Source: a bacterium
Lineage (GTDB): Bacteria > Calditrichota > Calditrichia > RBG-13-44-9 > J042
Length of the DNA: 9,358 bases
Assembly (NCBI GenBank): GCA_015494485.1
Contig: WGBF01000426.1
Location: 1-9,358 of the forward strand
Direction: 5' to 3'
In this document: positions 6,962-9,358 of the stretch, piece after piece
How the letters are laid out: each line of letters opens with the position of its first letter
Numbering within the stretch: the first letter of the stretch is position 1
Position numbers and translations under genes: made by a program
The notes under the pieces: model-generated
Told to the model about the DNA's origin: nothing
What the model saw: the letters and a program-made list of their open reading frames with translations, nothing else
Databases searched by the model: none

Positions 6962-6998
6962 GTTTAATTTCGGGAATTAAACGCCCCGGATGGGGTTT
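6962..6998 (+). terminator. Tandem hairpins ending the suf operon
   Basis: A perfect 8-bp stem GTTTAATT/AATTAAAC (6962-6969 with 6975-6982, 5-base loop) begins one base after the sufU stop codon. It is followed by CCCC/GGGG (6984-6987 with 6992-6995, loop GGAT) and TTT. The second hairpin, which can be lengthened by AAA/TTT pairing across a CG bulge, is the more terminator-like. The T-run is short, so efficiency is uncertain. Confidence 0.6.
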
Positions 6999-7411
6999 CA
7001 CTCGGTCCGCGAAGAAAAGTAAGAATAAAAGTAATATTGAAAATCCATCGTTGCGTTCTTCGTTTCACTTTTATTGTTTTATTCCAAGTTATAATGTGCC
7101 ATTCATTCATCTACTCAGTGGCTTATTCAAAAATGGTTTTTAAATCCGGTTCCTAATTGCACATGAAAGGAATATTTTAGTTTTAAAGATGGTTGCCAGG
7201 AGTTTTTCCTTGTTCGCATAAGCATCTCCACTAAAGCACTAAATTAAATTCAGCATGAGCCAAAGTAATACCTATTTGTATGAATTGAATTTTTTAACCG
7301 GATGGTTTTTTCTTTGGTTTAAATGAGCTAGATGTATATAATACGATTCAAGTAACGTATTCGATTAACAGAGGTGGTGAAATATTTGATGCCTCTTCCA
7401 TTCTTGCCGAA
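6999..7411. other. AT-rich region without a recognisable gene
   Basis: No open reading frame of useful length on either strand. It has runs of T and A, short imperfect inverted repeats (for example AATAAAAGT at 7024-7032 with ACTTTTATT at 7067-7075, and ATCCGGTT at 7144-7151 with AACCGGAT at 7296-7303) and much lower GC than the suf operon. It looks like decayed or foreign DNA at an operon boundary. Confidence 0.6.
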
Positions 7412-7414
7412 TAG

Positions 7415-7543
7415 TCAAAAATTGCTGAAATTCGTTTGACCAATCATAAACTGCTGGAACTTTTGAAGAGCAAAAAGAAAAAATGGAAGAGATAAGGATT
7501 GATGAATGGCCTAATCACAGGGAAAAGGAGAGTAAACGGTTAA
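7415..7543 (+). pseudogene. Possible remnant of an HsdS C-terminus
   Basis: In the frame containing 7421, the translation reads SKIAEIRLTNHKLLELLKSK, a charged helix, and after a stop at 7493 it continues GLMNGLITGKRRVNG to a stop at 7541-7543. The pattern GLMxxLxTGKxRV closely resembles the C-terminal end I know from type I restriction specificity subunits (HsdS), where a long coiled-coil helix precedes KGLMQDLLTGKVRV. Another stop lies at 7412-7414, so at most a C-terminal scrap survives. A competing reading one frame over (KMEEIRIDEWPNHREKES, from 7480) also looks plausible, so the assignment rests on a short motif and is tentative. No hsdR or hsdM is visible. Confidence 0.35.
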
Positions 7544-7550
7544 ATTTGTT

Positions 7551-7579
7551 TTGAATTGTGATATTATTTGCAGTATATT
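7551..7579 (+). promoter_or_regulatory. Promoter of the DUF4143 ATPase gene
   Basis: TTGAAT (7551-7556), a 17-base spacer and TATATT (7574-7579) form a good -35/-10 pair. Transcription would begin near 7586, about 32 bases before the ATG at 7618. The -10 box and the end of the spacer overlap the first copy of a 15-bp direct repeat, which suggests repression or activation at this site. Confidence 0.55.
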
Positions 7580-7609
7580 GCACATAATCGCAGAATTATT
7601 TGCAGTATA
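7563..7609 (+). repeat. Perfect 15-bp direct repeat at the ATPase promoter
   Basis: ATTATTTGCAGTATA occurs at 7563-7577 and, identically, at 7595-7609. The copies are 32 bases apart start to start, about three helical turns. The first covers the promoter spacer and most of the -10 box. The second lies in the expected 5' leader, just before the ATG at 7618. A related TATTGCA word lies between them. The layout suits a paired operator, though a local duplication is also possible. Confidence 0.7.
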
Positions 7610-7617
7610 GAGCTGAA

Positions 7618-8904
7618 ATGATAAAAGAAGCTGTCTTAAAACAGGTATTGTTAGAACAAAGAGAACTAGTGAAAATTTTGCCTGAGTATATTGACCGGGA
7701 GCTCCTTAAAGAAATCTCATTTTTGATAAAACTTAAACATATAGTTGCAATAACTGGACATAGAAGGGCAGGTAAATCTGTGTTCCTCTCGCAGATTATA
7801 GACAGATATTACGGAATCGATAACATATATTATCTCAACTTAGATGATGAGCGGCTTGCCTCGGTTACTCTTGAGGATATGAATACTGTTATTGAAGTAT
7901 TGTATCTCCTTTTTGGAAGGAAAAAGGTAATCTTTTTGGATGAAATTCAGAATCTTGCTGGATGGGAGAGGTTTGTATCCAGGCTTTATAACGAAGGGTA
8001 TAAGATATATATCACCGGTTCTAACGCAAAATTGCTTTCCTCAGAACTTTCGACCTTTCTAACAGGAAGATATATTGAAACGGAAATTTATCCTTTTTCT
8101 TTCCGAGAATTTCTTACGTATAGAGGAATTCATATAGATGACCACAAGAACCTTTATAAAACAGAAGTCAAAGCTGAAATCCGCAGGTTGTTTGATGAAT
8201 ATTTATTAACAGGAGGTTTTCCGGAAGTAGTAAAGTATAAAGAGTTATCTTTACTCAGAACCCTCTTTTCAGATGTTATAACTAAAGATGTAGTGGGAAG
8301 ATACAGAATAAAAGAGGTTAGAACTATAAAAGAAATTGCCCATTTTTTAATCTCTAATGCTGCAAAAGAATTCTCCTACAACAGGCTTAAAAATATCTAT
8401 AAACTGGGGAGTGTTCACACAATTAAGAATTATATTGATTACCTTGTAGCAACCTATATGTTTTTTGAATTGCCAAAGTTTTTTTACTCATTAAAAGAAG
8501 TTCAGACAAGGACAAAGAAAATATATGTTATTGACAATGGACTTATCAATGCAGTGGGATTTTCTCCCACACCTGATACAGGAAGATTATACGAAAACCT
8601 TGTTTTTAATGAACTCAAGCGCAGAAAGAAGGACGTTTATTACTACAAAGACAGGCAGGGAAAAGAAATTGATTTTATTGTCCAGGATAAAAAGAAAATT
8701 GTTGAATGTATACAGGTTTGTTTTAATCTTGAAGATGAAGCTACCTTTCGCCGCGAAATAAAGAGCCTTTTGGCAGGTATGGAAAAGTTTAGCTTAAAAA
8801 AAGGATTAATTCTAACAGGGAATAGTGAAGATAGGATTAAAATAAAGGGAATGGAGATACTTACAGTTCCTTTATGGAAATGGTTACTTAGTGAAGATAT
8901 TTAA
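7618..8904 (+). CDS. AAA+ ATPase with DUF4143 domain
   Basis: A 428-residue protein with an N-terminal AAA_14-type P-loop ATPase domain and a C-terminal DUF4143 region. Walker A is GHRRAGKS (47-54), Walker B VIFLDE (104-109) and a sensor-like YITGSNA (131-137). Next come the EIYPFSFREFL (156-166) and LLTGGFPEVV (196-205) blocks typical of the family, then a helical winged-helix-like segment (about 225-290). The end (about 320-370) resembles a PD-(D/E)XK fold: Glu326 in RLYENLVFNEL, Asp352 in KEIDFIV and Glu363, but the usual lysine is replaced (ECIQV). The cellular role of this family is not established; it is common in mobile or accessory regions. ATG 7618 is preferred over TTG 7600, which falls inside a repeat. 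Frequent ATA and AGA codons and low GC, unlike the suf genes, suggest acquisition by transfer. Confidence 0.85.
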   Translation: MIKEAVLKQVLLEQRELVKILPEYIDRELLKEISFLIKLKHIVAITGHRRAGKSVFLSQIIDRYYGIDNIYYLNLDDERLASVTLEDMNTVIEVLYLLFGRKKVIFLDEIQNLAGWERFVSRLYNEGYKIYITGSNAKLLSSELSTFLTGRYIETEIYPFSFREFLTYRGIHIDDHKNLYKTEVKAEIRRLFDEYLLTGGFPEVVKYKELSLLRTLFSDVITKDVVGRYRIKEVRTIKEIAHFLISNAAKEFSYNRLKNIYKLGSVHTIKNYIDYLVATYMFFELPKFFYSLKEVQTRTKKIYVIDNGLINAVGFSPTPDTGRLYENLVFNELKRRKKDVYYYKDRQGKEIDFIVQDKKKIVECIQVCFNLEDEATFRREIKSLLAGMEKFSLKKGLILTGNSEDRIKIKGMEILTVPLWKWLLSEDI

Positions 8905-8946
8905 CTATTGGAATGTTTCAAATAAAAGAATACAGTTAATTAAGAT

Positions 8947-9034
8947 AAAGAGATTAAGAGACAGCCAGTAGGCTGAGTTTCAACAGTGAGTGAAGCGTAG
9001 CGAAACGAGCTGTTGAAGCTTAAGAACTCTCTTT
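8947..9034. repeat. Y-shaped palindromic element (three-way junction)
   Basis: The sequence can fold into an outer stem, AAAGAGA/TCTCTTT (8947-8953 with 9028-9034), continuing as TTAAG/CTTAA (8954-8958 with 9019-9023) across a 4-base bulge. It encloses two arms: CAGCC-AGTA-GGCTG (8962-8975), and TTCAACAG/CTGTTGAA (8979-8986 with 9010-9017), the latter with a 23-base loop containing GAAGCGTAGCGAAAC. It lies 42 bases after the ATPase stop codon. It resembles a REP-like dispersed repeat, a short non-autonomous transposon end or a structured RNA. It could also act as a terminator on the + strand because the outer arm ends in TTTT. Which of these is right cannot be told from one copy. Confidence 0.55.
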
Positions 9035-9085
9035 TGAAAATAGTTTTCTTCCCCAAAATCGCTAGAAAATACGGAGGAGAAAGCC

Positions 9086-9199
9086 ATGAAAGAATTAAGA
9101 TTTTATTGGGTGAGGAAGTATATGAAAAATTCATTTGAATTGTACCTAAAAATGTTAAAGATGGCATTTGAGAGTAAGATACTTCTTTTTAATTATTAA
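9086..9199 (+). CDS. Possible 37-residue small protein or decayed gene
   Basis: ATG at 9086 follows a strong GGAGGAG (9073-9079) with a 6-base spacing and opens a 37-codon frame ending at TAA 9197-9199. The product begins MKELRFYWVRKYMKNSF, is rich in Lys, Phe, Tyr and Leu, and has no recognised motif. An overlapping frame reads RIKILLGEEVYEKFI and, after a stop, IVPKNVKDGI, which looks more protein-like. The region may therefore be a broken older gene and the small frame a by-product. I do not recognise either reading. Confidence 0.25.
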   Translation: MKELRFYWVRKYMKNSFELYLKMLKMAFESKILLFNY

Positions 9200-9281
9200 A
9201 AAACTCATCCCTCATCCCAATATCTTCCATATCCATGTACAAAATCTTCAACCCCTCTTGCCGGTGGCGGTACCAAATTCG

Positions 9282-9358
9282 CTATTGCAGTGCTTGAACC
9301 AGATGATAGTAAAAGCGAATGGCCTGCGTAAAACTGTCCGTGCGCACCCGTTCGTTAA
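9282..9358 (-). CDS. Possible C-terminal fragment of an unknown gene at the window edge
   Basis: Read on the minus strand, a frame enters from the right edge and gives NERVRTDSFTQAIRFYYHLV then QALQ before a TAG at 9284-9282. The same frame stays open for 30 more codons to a TAA at 9191-9189 (RIWYRHRQEGLKILYMDMED and onward). GC is higher here than in the DNA to its left. This may be the end of a convergent gene, possibly with an amber interruption, but too little is visible to identify it, and another minus frame is also open for part of this stretch. Confidence 0.25.
   Translation of the reverse strand, partial: NERVRTDSFTQAIRFYYHLVQALQ

Noticed and set aside
7563..7609. CRISPR array or iteron cluster at the repeats before the ATPase
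   Set aside because: Only two copies with a 17-base gap; no further repeats, cas genes or replication gene.
7600..7617. TTG start for the ATPase
   Set aside because: It falls inside the second repeat copy, about 14 bases from the predicted transcription start, and adds only six residues; ATG 7618 is the simpler choice.
7618..8904. The ATPase as part of a defence system or toxin-antitoxin pair
   Set aside because: No partner gene lies beside it, and the nearby HsdS-like scrap is too short and too uncertain to make a system.

Overview
The window is dominated by a complete SUF iron-sulfur cluster assembly operon, all on the + strand. Its order is Rrf2-type regulator (361-807), sufT (829-1131), sufC (1173-1958), sufB (1977-3389), sufD (3424-4740), a Rieske-type ferredoxin (4927-5238), sufS (5250-6530) and sufU (6520-6960). 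Every SUF protein is full length and keeps its key residues. No ribosomal or other taxonomic marker is present. The use of sufU rather than sufE/sufA, the small Rieske protein between sufD and sufS, purine-rich ribosome-binding sites and moderate GC suggest a non-proteobacterial, probably thermophilic or anaerobic lineage. Calditrichota, Chloroflexota and the Bacteroidota/Rhodothermota are possible, but this is a guess.

How it works together: SufS takes sulfur from cysteine and passes it as persulfide to SufU, which delivers it to the SufB-SufC-SufD scaffold. There clusters are built using ATP hydrolysis by SufC. SufT helps mature or deliver clusters to client proteins. The Rieske protein could supply electrons or be a resident client. 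The Rrf2 regulator carries a cysteine cluster resembling the Fe-S site of IscR, so it probably senses cluster supply and controls the operon from the consensus-like promoter at 295-323. That promoter also fixes its start codon at 361. A hairpin with a T-run between sufD and the Rieske gene (4778-4812) may split the operon into two expression levels. A tandem hairpin at 6962-6998 closes it.

From about 7000 the character changes to AT-rich, low-density accessory DNA. It holds a region with no intact gene (6999-7550), and within it a short stop-interrupted stretch that resembles the C-terminus of a type I restriction specificity subunit (HsdS). Next comes an intact AAA+ ATPase of the DUF4143 family (7618-8904). 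Its good promoter overlaps one copy of a perfect 15-bp direct repeat, and the second copy lies in the expected 5' leader. Downstream lies a compact element that can fold into a three-way junction (8947-9034), then a possible 37-codon reading frame or decayed gene, and at the right edge a poorly supported minus-strand fragment.

I did not find a convincing new multi-gene system. The most re-examinable signals are the intra-operon terminator and Rieske gene, the variant cysteine spacing of the Rrf2 regulator, the paired repeats at the ATPase promoter, and the Y-shaped structured element.
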